DNA of 64,000 nucleotides, taken from contig JAUIRK010000852.1 of NCBI GenBank assembly GCA_030549495.1, forward strand, positions 1-64,000, in the 5' to 3' direction. Shown here in pieces: positions 26,027-38,700 of this stretch. The notes beneath the pieces were generated by a model. The model was not told the DNA's origin and searched no databases. It saw nothing but the letters and a program-made list of their open reading frames with translations. Numbering within the stretch: the first letter of the stretch is position 1; each line of letters starts with the position of its first letter. Position numbers and translations under genes: made by a program. Source of the stretch: Nectonema munidae (lineage: Eukaryota > Nematomorpha > Nectonematoida > Nectonematidae).

Positions 26027-26430
26027 TGAAAAGTGGGCACAGCTGTGTGGCGCTCGATGCACGATACTTTGAGCAAGTGTGATCCGAAATGGCCCTTTGG
26101 AGTTAAGCGTAAGAAATTCTTGAAATCAATCAGTCACGATTGAGAAGAGGGAGTGTGCGATATGAGTTTTGAGAAAAGTTTTCAACTCTGGCATACGCCT
26201 CACCCAGTTTAAACTTGTTTGCGAATCATTGAGAAGTATTTTTCGCCTGATTTTTGTGAGTCAATCAAGCACAAAGCTTTTCCATTGATGAATTTGAGCC
26301 CAGTGATGATGAAGATGAGAGAGAGAGAGAGTCGTGAGAGCAGTGTAGCAGCATCAAAGAGGAAAACTATTTGAAGAGTGATATAATACGCTGCTGCTGC
26401 TGCTAAATTATTTATTTTCCTATATCTATC
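26027..26430 (-). promoter_or_regulatory. 5' flank of the receptor gene
   Basis: Sequence upstream of the receptor ATG. Richer in GC than its surroundings, with a (GA)n run at 26317-26331 and a (CTG)n run near 26392-26404. Any 5' UTR and core promoter should be here unless a distant non-coding exon exists. No clear TATA or initiator was singled out. Confidence 0.3.
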
Positions 26431-27429
26431 TGTCTGTCTATGTTTATATGTTTAACTTCGGCTTTGCAAAACTAATGATATATTATTATGTATAAATAGA
26501 AAATATTTTAAAAGATACCCTCTAATTGGGAGAGATAAAATAGCCTTTTAAACTTGTTATATATTTTCAGATAAGCTGTTGCTGCTATCCGCTTTCGCCT
26601 ACTGCTTCCACCATCAAATTTGCTCGTCCAATCAAATCACGAAAAATTCGACAAGCAAAGCGATGATGAGTGGCAGTGCTACGAGTACAAGGAACGATGA
26701 ATCGCACTCAAGAGCAAGAGAATCTCGAGCAGGCACAGCATCGAAGAAGCAAATCGATGATACTTGTATACTGTATATACTCACAGCGCCAACAAGTACA
26801 AACTTTCATGTATTCATTATGATATATCATTGCATATAATACATACAGTGTTTGTGTTGTATATACAAAAAAGTACCATCAATAAAATCTGTAAAACGTC
26901 GGCGCTTCGATAAAACTTCAAGTGTATGGCGATGACGATGATTATTATGATTAATAATAATAATAGTACTTGGATCTTTGAGAGCAAATCAATCATAAAT
27001 TAAATATCCTTCTTCCCATCTCTTGCATAACTGCTCGCCATATGCACATAAATATTTGCTCCGGACACGAAAAAGTTTTTCTAAGCTCGGTCCGAAGCAA
27101 GAAAATTTTAAGCAGCTCCTCGATTTTGCAAATTTGGGTTCAGGGACCATTCGGCCTCAAGGCAACTCGCCCTCGAGAAAATTTGACCTCTAAACATTTT
27201 AGAGTATTTTTATTGGGATGACCTATAAGTAGTCCGGTTCTCAATCTTTATGTACACATTTTTTGCTATTTGTCAAGTTCTATTTGCAGTGCTAATTAAT
27301 CCATTTTTTAAGAACCTTTTATGACGTCTTCTCATAGATAAGCTTTTCTGATGACGAAACATATGGTGATTCTATTTTAGGGCTTTGTAATTTAGTCAAA
27401 TTTCAAGTGAAAAGTTTGTTATCTAGCAT
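26431..27429. other. Intergenic, no gene seen
   Basis: An open plus-strand frame at 26579-26839 has no domain. The stretch 27060-27190 is unusually GC-rich (TCGGCCTCAAGGCAACTCGC) and may be an old element end. Confidence 0.4.
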
Positions 27430-28033
27430 AAACTTTCAGACATTTTGAAACCATATTTGCAAAAAATGAGTGAAGAAATGAAAGCAGCATGGTCGATTTG
27501 GTATAGGAACAAATATTCTATTTTACATTGCAAAAAAAATTTTGTAGACAATTTTGAGCCATAAACTACAAATTTCATGACATTGACAGATATTTTCAAA
27601 CCTTAAATGCAAAATCTGAGCGCGAAATTGAAACCCGTATGATGGATTTAGTATAAAAACACCCATTTTAAGCAAAGTTTTAATGAATATGTAATTAGAT
27701 ATATTTATCATTGATCAAAATTTTGATTGAATTTTTCTAAAAAGTAACCATGTTTATTGATAAAATTTATAAAATTTCAAAGGGGTAATTTAATTTAGAC
27801 ACTAAGTTATAAAGTTAACTACAGATAATATCAAAATTTTGTTGAAAACTTTAATATTTGATTTTGATTGACAGCTTTGGACATGACAGTGTCATTCAAC
27901 TAACATGAAAATGGTATCAAAAGATGCAGCTAGCGATTTTAGTAAGAGTCACGAAATTTGAAGGCATATGGTTCGCCCAACTTTGTATAACTTCTTTAGT
28001 TGTGGCGAGAGGAACACTTTACGCCCCCTCAGT
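27430..28033. repeat. Diverged copy of the 55.4-56.1 kb repeat
   Basis: Shares ordered blocks with the right part of the 52.87-kb element: TAGATATATTT..ATCA, ATCAAAATTTTGATTG, AAAAAGTAACCATG, TTTTGATTTTGATTGACAG, and CATGAAAATGGTATCAAAAG then ATG(C/T)AGCTA. It ends in CGCCCCCTCAG. An old second copy of the same element family, left end not found. Confidence 0.55.
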
Positions 28034-30068
28034 ATCTTTCTAACAATATAAGTTTTTAATATATATATAAAATATAAGAGATATTTATCAAAAATTATTA
28101 AGCTTTACGACGACCCAGCATAATATACATCTTTATATAGGAATAGTTACGACTACATTTTTTCTCTGTGTTTAAGTTTGAGAGAGATGTCCTATGCTTC
28201 ACATTAGTTTTGCGCTTTTAATTAAAGGTTTGAGGAGTAATTCAATTTGAGTGTTGTTCCAGTAAAATTTAAATTCACTTGATTTTTTGATTTCCAAAGT
28301 CAATTTATTTAATAGATACAAAAATCGATGAACGGAACTAAGGACAGTGAAGATTTTGCCTTGAAAAGTACTGGAGGGAAAACGAAGTGAAGGCGAAAAT
28401 TTTTTCGTTTAAACGAAAATCATCTGCATATAGATTCGCTAATTAAAAGAGCATATTATAGGATTATTATTGTAGAGAATTATAAGATTGATTCCCACAC
28501 ACAAAAGTGATGTGTTGAGCTTTATCACTCTTGCTGATAAAATTCTAAGCTTCATCTCGTGCCCAGGTTATAAAATGAAAAGAGTATTTCCTCGGACGTC
28601 ATGCGTTCGTTGCTAACCTTCAAAAAGTTGCCTCATATTTTCCCCGTGAAAACCGTCTTAATAATTCTTTTTTTGTTATCTTTGTATAAAAAACAAAAAA
28701 AAGTTATTGATATATGATATTAAACAAGATGAAGACACATTTTCTATGCTTTATCCAAAAAAAGGTAAAATTGACTTCTTTGAAAATTTTAAAACTCCAT
28801 TATCAAATTACCAATTATATGCCTAAATCCTCTCATTCAATGAATACATTAATGATATTTATGGTACGCTATAAATATTTACTGGTGTATCCAAGCACAA
28901 AAATATGGGGTGAAAAAAATTGAACAAATTTTATTTGTTAGTTGAGTTTCGTTTTCTGCAACATGACTGTTAATTTGATTCACATATACTGATATTTCAA
29001 AATTTTTAGTGAGAATGTAATTGGAAACGTGAAAAATTTACAGTTTTTTTTCAAAAAATACACTAAATGTTCAAGAAATTTTTTTTATCCAAACTTATTA
29101 AAATGTATTTTTTACAATGTTGTACATTGTATCCCAAAAATATTTTTTCCTGATTGTTGTTTCAGAGACGGGTTTCATTCAGTCTGTTTCGTTTGGGACT
29201 TCAGTGTCCATTATGCCTTGACGAAACAAAAATGAGTGTAATCATGGAAGATTTGTCAAGTTTTGTAGCAACCTCATGTCCGTATACTCACACTTATTAA
29301 AAAGGAGTGTTTAAAACATTATACTTTTGATACCAATTTTTACTTTTTGCACAAAGACTTATAAAGTTGCTTCAAAATTTGACAAATTTGAGCTGATATT
29401 TTTTAAATGCTTAGATGGAGTGAGTACCACATGAAAAGAGATCACAAGTGGGGGTGGGAGGATGCTGCTTGCGAGACGAAATCTGTCTGCTCTTTTTTTA
29501 GATTAACGAAAATTAATATCTTTACAAACTTATTATTTAGGTGCTTTATCACTTCAACAATGATTTGAAAATGGCCTTTCAAAGAGAAAATAAGTATTTA
29601 TTTGATTAAAACAAAGCAAAACCTTTTTCATTCATATACTATTGACAAATGAAGGCATTGTTAATGAAAGCATACTTTTTACGCTATATACCACAAAATA
29701 TTTCAACATTGCTATTTTCAATAGTTAAAACAAAGAAATATTTATACGCTTAACTTTGTATTTGACAAAGATATTTCTTTAACGAAAATATTCCATTTTC
29801 CAAAATGCCATATTTCCAAGATCTCAGCATCATTCAAGAAAATCAAGGAAGTAATACATTACATTTTTAACTCCAATGCTTGTCACATTTAAAATTTTAT
29901 GACTACATTTTTTTCTTATTTTTAAAATCAGTGTAAACAGTTTTTAGAAAACGTAGTGCAGGGCCAAGTCATTTGCAATTTTAAAGTTTCGGCTTCATTT
30001 TAAAAATTCTAGTTATGTAATGCCTATGATATAAAAAGACATTCAAATAGAGTGTATAATCTATAATT
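28034..30068. other. Intergenic, no gene seen
   Basis: AT-rich spacer between the repeat at 27.4-28.0 kb and the first hAT element. Open frames here are short and AT-driven. Confidence 0.5.
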
Positions 30069-31334
30069 CAGAGGTGTCCAAGAAGTCGACCGCCAAGCTC
30101 AAGAAAGTAGACCTCAAGTAGTTTATTAAGGAATAAATCAGAAATTAATTGTTGGATCAATTTTTTTTCTTATGAATTTCCGTTTCTATCATATTATTAT
30201 CTATGTGAATGTTTCATGGAGTTGCATTTTCCCAATTTTTCGCATAGTTAATAATAATCAATCATATTGATAAAGATTTCTTATTTTAGGCTAAAATTTT
30301 TCTATGCGCAACATCACACTTCCCTTCCATGAATAATCCTCATATTTTTCAAGATGATGAGGAAATTAAGGACATCGTATTATCATTCATTATATGTTGG
30401 GTATGACAACTATAGGTTGCAAACCTATGTATTTATGTTACCAATTTAAGAGCTTTGAGAAGCTTATATTATTTCCGGTGGTATGCTATTTATTTAACTT
30501 TGATTATCTTTTCATCATGTAGTAGAATTGGTCGGATTGATGATATAAATTTTAAAAATCAGAAGTTGAACATTATTTTCAACATTGTTCTTTGCGTTTT
30601 ACCACCTATAAAATTTTGCTTGTGTCTTTGTATGTGCATTAAATTTATAAATTAGTCTTTTTTTCGGTAAAAACTTTTTACGCTTACAATGCAAAATGTC
30701 AAATTTGTTTATTATTTAATGATTCCTGGTCATAACGTACGAAAAAAAAGTCTAAAAACTAAAACATTTGAAGAAAAACATCCAAAGGCAATACATCCTC
30801 TGCCCAAAATATCTTGAAATCTAAACGACCTAAGAGTTCTAAACAATTCAGTTTAAGCTTTTTGGTTTTAGAACTCTTTAATTCTAAGATGTTTAGATTT
30901 TAAGACATTTTGGATTTCACACGCTTTCTTTTCGGACGTTTTGGTTTTGGAAGTTTTGGTTTTAGGGCGTTTTTGTCTCGGGCATTTTGGTTTTCGACGT
31001 TGCGACTATGAACCCTTTTAAATATTTTTAGAATTCTTTTAGACATATTGTGACACTAAGACATTTAGTAGAACTGTTTTTTCGGTATATCGAAATGATT
31101 AAAAAAAATTTTACTTTTATGACTACAATTTTCAAAAAAAAATTTTTTTTTAAGGTTTGAAATAGGAAAATTATATTAAATTTAATATTTTGTAATAAAG
31201 CAATAATTTATAATTTAAAGGAAAAGTATTAAGTAGAATTTTTTGATGTGTATTTTTTGTCAGATCTAAAGAAAATTTTTTTTAATCTACTTATAATTTA
31301 ATTTTTTTTCGTTAATTCAGTGTCTCATTTTGCC

Positions 31335-32089
31335 GGTATCCGGTAATTTCATCGCGGTAATTTCATCGTTAAGTATTTTCATGGTATAGTGATTACATCG
31401 CGAGATTTATGGATTAACCGCATAATACGGCACATTGTCAATGATTTTGAAAATCGTGACCTAAATGATTATTATTATACCTTAGAGGTATTGCTCATAA
31501 TTTTTTTTTTAATTGTTTCTATTTTTCCAATTTGTAATGAATTCGTTATCTCAATGATCTTTTTGAAATAAGAAATAATTTATTACATATATAAATTGGT
31601 ATTTTTTTCTCAAAAATAAAGTTTTTTATTAAAAAAAACAAATGATTATTTTTAGATATAATATACCAAATAATATCTGAAAAGTCGAAGGTTAAAATAG
31701 GTTAGGGGGATTTTTATGAAACTAAAAAAACAAGGATTTATATATATATTATTTTTTTAAATTAAATTAGATACTTTTTTTGAACTTTCTTTAAATATTA
31801 AGAAATTAAACATATTTCAAAGCTATTTAAGTCAGAAAGAGTTATTGTTTTATTTCGTCATTATAGCCTGATAATATGAAAACCTTATATTTAAGAATTA
31901 GTTTTTTATGTTATATAAAGAACATTTACAAAAGTTCGTAATAAATTTAAAAAAATTATAAAGGGATATTTACAAAAAAAATTGAGCGTCAAGCATAAAA
32001 TTAGTATGATGATGTAATTACTGTACGATGAAAATACCAACGATGAAATTACCACGATGAAATTACGGCGATGAAATTACAGTGAACCC
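31335..32089. mobile_element. Nested 755-bp element with repeated 'GTAATTTCATCG' ends
   Basis: An exact 8-bp duplication ATTTTGCC flanks it (31327-31334 and 32090-32097). The ends start GGTATCCGGTAATTTCATCG and, on the other strand, GGGTTCACTGTAATTTCATC. Both arms repeat GTAATTTCATCG or close variants several times, giving clustered sub-terminal repeats. The centre is AT-rich with no coding content that I see. The 8-bp duplication and GG ends would fit Merlin, P or hAT; I cannot decide. Confidence 0.75.
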
Positions 32090-32879
32090 ATTTTGCCTTA
32101 CTGAACAATAGTAACCATATGCAAGTTTCTATGAAAGTTGAATATAAAAAATTCTAATTTGTGTTTATAGCAACCTTTGAAGTCAATGTTAAAAAAATTC
32201 TAATTTAGTCTTTTTATATGCACATGTGACACATTTACTATAATGAAGTATACTAAATTACTAAATCTATTTTAAATCTTTCAGTTACTCGACACAGTAA
32301 CTTAAGAAAAATAACATCCTTGCTTGGATTTTTTTTCTATTTGAAGGGCATGCTTATCATAATTTTATTAAATCAAATTAAAAATAGTTAAATGTAAAAA
32401 AGTGAAATTAATGAAAAAGATCATTATAAAAAATAGTTGTCAACATAAATATAATCAATTGATATTTAATTTAAAACCTAAAAAAATTTTTTGTCAAAAA
32501 ATAAATACGCAACGTACTAGTGTCAGATATAAAAAATACTAGAACAATAGTAATTTCTAAATAGTACTAAACTTTTATTTAATATATTTAATATATACCT
32601 ACACCTTTATTCAAATTCATTCATAAAAATTTTACTGTTTTGTAAGATTTAAACTCATTTAATTTTGAATACACATAAATTTAAATTAGTAATTATAAAA
32701 TGATTAAGAAATATGAGAACAAGTTAATTAAAATCTTGGGCAATTTTGTTTATAATGTTCAACTTAATACCAATTTTTTACAAAATTAACCTTTTATAAA
32801 AGTACCTTTATTACTATCTTTTATTACGTTTTTTAGAAGTAGTTTTAACTATATTTGATTTTATCTTTGTGGCTGATAA

Positions 32880-34711
32880 ATGAATGAGCCAGGATCATCT
32901 TTTAAAAAAAGAAAAACTTACCATTATCATAATGAATGGGAAGAGAACTACTTTTTTGTATTGAACAATAACACGTGTTTATGTTTAATTTGTAAGGGAA
33001 TAGTTGCATTGCCTAAAAAAGCGAACGTGGAGAGACATTTTTTTAAAGTTCACAAAAATTATTCTATTGATTTTCCACAAAATACAGCCTTAAGAAAATC
33101 AAAAGTTAAACAACTCAAAGTAGAATTGCTTGAGCAACAAAATAGCTTTTTTAAATACAACACAAGCTCAAAATCTGCTACAATCGCTTCATTCAAAATT
33201 ACTCAAACATTAATTAAACATAACAAATCTTTTAGCGATGGAGAAATAGTAAAAGAAGCTTTCATCAAAGCAGGAGATGTTTTATTTGAAAACTTCAAAA
33301 ATAAGCCCGAAATTATGACATGTATAAATAACTTGTCATTGTCACGAAATACTATTATGCGAAGAACAAAGGATATCAGTCAAGATCTTGAGCAAGCTCT
33401 ACAAATTAATGTTGATAAGTGCGTTGTTCTCTCATTACAGTTTGACGAGTCGACTGATATTGGCACTGCTCAACTCTGTGTTTTCATCAGAATGGTTTTT
33501 GTTGACATGTCAGCCGTAGAAGAGTTGTTAACAATAATTCCGATGAATGAACGCACTAGAGGTGAAGATATTTTCAACTCATTCAAAGAATTTATATCAC
33601 TTACAAATTTTCCAATTTCCAAACTGGTTTCAATTACAACAGATGGTGCTCCTGCAATGACTGGTTGCAATAATAGCTTTATTTTCCCAGATTTATTGAT
33701 TATTATCATTGCATCATACATAATCAAGTCCTATGCTCAAAAGTTTTAAACACTGATCATGTCATCGACATAGCGTTCAAAACTGTCAACTACATCAGGT
33801 CAAAGAGTTTATCGCGTCGAGAGTTTCGTGCTTTGCTAAAAGAGTGTGGAGAAGAACACAATGAATTGCTTTTACACACAGATGTTAGATGGCAAAGCCG
33901 TGCTAAATTTTTGACTCGTTTCAGAGAACTATTACCAAAAGTTTGCATTTTTCTTGAAACTAAAAAAATTCAATATGTTCAATTGAGTGATTCAGAATGG
34001 CGCTGCGATCTAGCTTTTTTTTTGCGACGTTACTGAGAAGATAAGCCTACTAAATACCCAATTACAAGGCAAAGATAAATCAATAATTGAAACGGTTAGT
34101 CATGTAAATTCATTTAAAGAAAAGTTGAATATACAACTTAAACAAATGGAACGTGGCGACTTAAAACATTTTCCGAATTTAGAAGACGAAAGAGGTGCTG
34201 AAAAAAGATTAAATGTGGATAGATATGTAGCTAGTCTAAGAACTCTCATGAATGAATTTGAAAAAAGATTCGAAAGTATATTGAAAGTATCACCACTTTT
34301 TTACTAAACCCCTTCAAGGACGACGTAAGTATTGAATTTTTAGGTAAAAAAATTGGCGACTTTCTACAAATTGGCCATTTTGCTGAATTAGAAGAAGAAC
34401 TTATAAATATAAAATGTGACTTAAGTCTTAAATCAATGGATGGGTCGAAAGATTTTATAAAATATATTTTTAAAGATAAATACCCCAGCATTTGGAGGGT
34501 ATTTGCTACTTTCCATTCGTTTTTCGAATCCACATATTTGTGTGAATCTGCTTTTTCTTCGATGAATAGTATAAAAACAAAACATAGATCTCAATTAACT
34601 AACGAACATTTGCAGGCATGTTTAAGAATCGCCCTGACAAATTTCGATCCAAATTTTGAAAAACTAGCACAAAATATGCAGTGCCAGGTTTCATCTTCAA
34701 AAAAAAATTAG
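32880..34711 (+). pseudogene. hAT transposase, ZBED/GTF2IRD2-like, frameshifted
   Basis: About 610 codons, near the usual hAT length. The N-terminal BED-type finger reads CLCLICKG then VERHFFKVHK. The first catalytic block is LQFDESTDIG, the second ITTDGAPAMTG, and an HC..H block follows near 33700. Then TDVRWQSRAKFL, and a C-terminal dimerisation block with YLCESAFSSMNSIKTKHRSQ. The first 289 codons are open. The rest lies in other frames, with about three frame changes (around 33.68-33.83, 34.02 and 34.3 kb). A plain DNA-transposon gene, probably inactive. Confidence 0.85.
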
Positions 34712-35394
34712 TTTTTATAATTTTTAAGTTGTATATTTTGAAGTTAATAAAAAAATTTTTTACTTATATAAAACAACAAAAGTTACATTTGTTTTAAGAA
34801 TATTAATTATTTTTTATATTTACAAGGTAGACCGCCAAAAATTTCTACAAAAAAAGTAGCCCTTATATAAAAAAAGTTTGGCCACCCCTGGTTTATAGCA
34901 TAAGTGAAGCTTTCTTTTTCCAGTTTTTTTGTAATTTTTTGCGCCATTTTTATAAAAAAGAAAACAAGCTTAATCTTCTTTTATTTTTAAATTTTTATTT
35001 TCTTAATTTAGGAATCACAAAAATATAGAGTAAGATTTAAATAATTTATAAATATCATATTTTGTATGATTAATTTGTAGAAAAATGGTTAAAAAAATCA
35101 AAAACTTGAAAAAGTAAAGATGATAATAATTCATTCTAAAAAACTTCACTTAATGAAAATTCTGCAAACTAAATAATTGAAGTAATAAAATTAAAGTATG
35201 CATTTACGAAGAAGTTTTCTTGCGCTGAGCATTATACAATAAAATGTAATTTTAATTAAAAAAAATTCGTGCAAAAATTGATAATTAATTAATGACTTTT
35301 CTTTGCATTTTGGTTTTTCCCTTCAGAGAATGTTAGAAGCACAATGAGCTACAAAACAAAAAAGAAGTCAAAATTAAGAAGTAAAAGTGAAATG

Positions 35395-35400
35395 TTTATT
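35395..35400 (-). terminator. Possible poly(A) signal of PLD copy A
   Basis: AATAAA on the minus strand about 215 bases after the stop codon. Copy B has an AATAAA at a similar distance (about 225 bases), and the two 3' flanks are recognisably related. That gives modest support. Confidence 0.4.
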
Positions 35401-35614
35401 TAAAATAAGGGAATCAAGAATCGCATTAAAATATTGGATAACATGCGAAAGTTAAAATATAACTTTTCAATTTTTACAGGTCAAAAGTTTTATAAAAACA
35501 AAATTAAAAAGGAACAAGCATTAAAAGTTAAAGAAGCAATCATCACAATCAATTAAAATTCATAAATCAAGTTATCATCGATAAAAGTAAAATAGATGAT
35601 CATTTTTTGGGAAG

Positions 35615-35775
35615 CTAAACTTCGCTTAGCTCAAGGGTGTAGTCGGAGTTCCAATCTCTTTCAAAGATGTCTAAAATTTGACGGTAAGTTTCACCTTTCT
35701 TTCCTTTTTTTGGCATTCCCACAAACCCGATTCCACCAGTGTTAAGGAAATATTCGGCAGCCCAATTAGACGTAC
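35615..35775 (-). CDS. PLD3: PLD copy A exon 8: C-terminus
   Basis: Reads (G)TSNWAAEYFLNTGGIGFVG, then FERDWNSDYTLELSEV and a TAG stop (35615-35617). GTSNW is the second GSxN-like block. The acceptor CTTTTATAG, phase 1, is shared with copy B. The exon is separated from exon 7 by a 4.9-kb intron that has taken in a hAT element. Confidence 0.92.
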
Positions 35776-38700
35776 CTATAAAAGAGGAATTTATTTAGTC
35801 TTCCTTCATAACGACAGAAATGCAAAAAATAAAATGACTTTTTTTAGTGTTGAAGGTCTAATGAAGAGTTTTGAGGCAAAAACTGAATTTACTTCAGGGT
35901 ACGCCCACAATTTGAACTGAAAGCCTACACCCACCAAGCTACAGTCAAATATAGAAAAAGCCAAGGGGAATCAATCTGAGATGGCCTGTAAATAACGAGT
36001 AATGCCTAATATATATATTTTACCAATTGAATAATAAGCTTTCATTTATGTGAAGCAATCATTTTTAAAAACACTAAAGTTAATATATTTAACATAGTTA
36101 ATTGCTATGATGTCAAATTGTTAGTCAAACATCAAATCCTTTTTAGATTTGTTGGCAGGTGGTCTTGTGGTTCATGCGTAGAGTCGTCTCCACTACGCCC
36201 AGTTGTGGTGAGTTCGATTCTCCATTTTGGCATGCCTATCAACTGCCCAGCTTGGGAAGAATTTTCTTTTCTTGAATGCAATAGCGACAATTAAAATAGA
36301 TTATTGACTTTTTTAACAACATTATTGTGCCTAAGTGATATTGTGAAAGGAAGCAGGAAGCGGTGGAAGCAGCAAAATTTTTAGGAAGCGAAAATTTTAG
36401 AAAAAAACTTTAGATTCGCCTTTGATTTATTATTTGAAGATAAATTTTATTGAGTGAACATGATTATTAATAATTTTTAGAATTTAAAACCAAATACTTG
36501 GTTCAGGCATACACTCACTACAGAAAGCAAAAGAGACGCATCTGTTCATTTTTTCAAAATTAAAACTAAAGTGAGTGGTAGAGTTTAAAATCTAAAATCA
36601 TGACCTATTTAAATGTGTGTTATGTTTGAAATAAAATGATTATTTAGTCATTAATAGTTAGTTAAATATTTTAGAGATAAATTAGAGTAATATTAAAAAG
36701 AATTTTGAGTTGTTAAGTTTAAATGATAGATGAGATAAAACTTGCGTTTAGCTTCAATAAGTTAATTAATTTATATAAAAAGCATAAAATTTTATGAAAT
36801 TATTTTTTATTTTCTGTGAATTTTCAGACAACATTGTGAAATGATACATAAATAGGTTTTTTGTTTCAAAAGGTAAATTACATAATAAAATAAAATTAAA
36901 AAAATTTTTTTTCTTATTTTTTTTGGTCAGTTGTTAACTTAATAAAAATAGAAAATTTTTTAAAATTTAAAGAAAAATAAAAAGATAAAAAAATGAAAAA
37001 TTTATAAATGATATTATTGAAAAATAACTTAAACAAAGTTGAATATTTTTTCTTAGAAAAAATTTGTTATTTTTTGTATAGTTTAGTTTCATTTAAAATT
37101 TTCTACAACAACAACCTTTTATCTTTTCTTATAACCTTTGCTCCTTCTAAAGTAAATATACATTTTTCAAGAAGTTTTAGAAAACAATTGGTAATAACAT
37201 TTTTTAAATAAATTAGTTTTAGTTTTACATAACAAATTTTCAGTTTTACCTAATTTAACAACTCAACTTTGCAATTCATCATCAATGTCTCGTGAAAGTC
37301 AAGTTTACATCCATTTCAAAGAAGAAGAATCGTTTTTTGTTTGTCAGTGTAATTCTGATTATGGTAAAATATGTCATGAAAAAATAAAAAAATTGAAAAC
37401 AAAGAGTACATCTTCGAACTTAAAAAGGCATCTTGAAAGATATCATAAAGAAACATTTTTCATAGTGAAAAAAAATATTTTCAAAAAAACTAAAGTTGAT
37501 GAAAGTCAAAGCCTTATGTCTTCTTTTGTACAGAAAACCTAAATTTCAGCAAACTGCAAAGTAGAACAGATTTTGAGAGTGGAATTTTAAAAATGATTGT
37601 TTACAAAGGAGTTTCGTTCAGTTTTTCGAAGGAGAAGAGTTTCAGATTCTTAATGGTGTTACAGCAAAAAAAATTAAAATATTGCTGGGTCGTGATAGTA
37701 TCAAGTCAATGTTATTAAATAAATTTTCTGTTGAAAAAATAAACTTAAAAATTACTTCGCGAACAAAATGGTATATTTGAAGTTTGATACTGTTACAAGA
37801 CTCAGGTCTCACTTTTTGGGCGTTGCAGTTCAATTCTTTTATGAAAAAATGGTTTGATTAAGTTCATGTTGGCTATAGTCAATACCAACTGCCTTAGTGA
37901 CTCGAAAAGTTTGAAAGTTTTAGAACAATTCGAAATTAAAACAAAGCAAGTTTTGGGTTGTGTAGTTGACAATGCTGCAAACATGACTCGAGCCATCAAA
38001 TTATTTTCTGAGCATAAAATGAATGATCACGATGAAAGCACAGATCCAGATGACTCTGAAAATTGATGACAATGAAAAGTTCGTGTCTGATATTTATCAT
38101 ATGAGATGCGTGGAGCATACGATGCAAATTAGCGTTCGCGATGGACTCACATGTTGGCATGAAATTGTTAAAAAAGTCAGAAGCATGGCAACTACTTTAT
38201 GCGCGCCGCATACTGACGCTATTTTGAGGAGAAGACCGGGGAAAACAATGTTAATTGATATGCCAACAAGATGGGGAAGTACATTTTTGATGTTGAAAAG
38301 GCTCTTAAAATTGAAAAGTTATGTTCACGATTTAGGTCTGGCTCATGTGCATTTGACTGAAGAAGAATGGAAGACGATTCAAAAATTAGTCAAAACTTTG
38401 AGCATCCTTCATGAAGCTACATTATTTTTCCAAAAAGAAAAAATAACAGCAAGTGAGGTTTTTTTATAAATGGCGCAAAACTATATTTGATTTGAGCCAA
38501 AATGAAGGTAATGAAGAATTCATTAAAGAAAAACTATTACAAAACGAACTGCTTCTATCTTCAATCTGGATTGATGCCAGATCAAGCATTCTTCTTTCGG
38601 AAGAACAAAAAAAGAAAGTAAAAAACACATTAGAAAAAGTTTATAACGAAATGATTTTTTTATCCTCAAACCCAAATGTATCTTCACCCAAAAATATGAG

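Larger units (their letters stand above)
30069..34890 (+). mobile_element. hAT element (Charlie-like) with transposase and nested insertion
   Basis: The left end CAGAGGTGTCCAAG (30069) and right end CAGGGGTGGCCAAA on the opposite strand (ending 34890) form imperfect terminal repeats, and GACCGCCAA recurs just inside both. The transposase lies in the right half (32880-34711). A 755-bp element (31335-32089) is nested in the left half. I could not match an 8-bp target duplication (flanks ctataatt and gtttatag), so the two ends may have decayed or belong to different copies. The element lies between the receptor and PLD copy A. Confidence 0.6.

Noticed and set aside
26579-26839. 86-codon plus-strand open frame upstream of the receptor
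   Set aside because: No domain, no splice context and no family resemblance.
36148-36240. tRNA gene
   Set aside because: A- and B-box-like strings are present, but there is no good acceptor or anticodon stem; better read as a SINE head.
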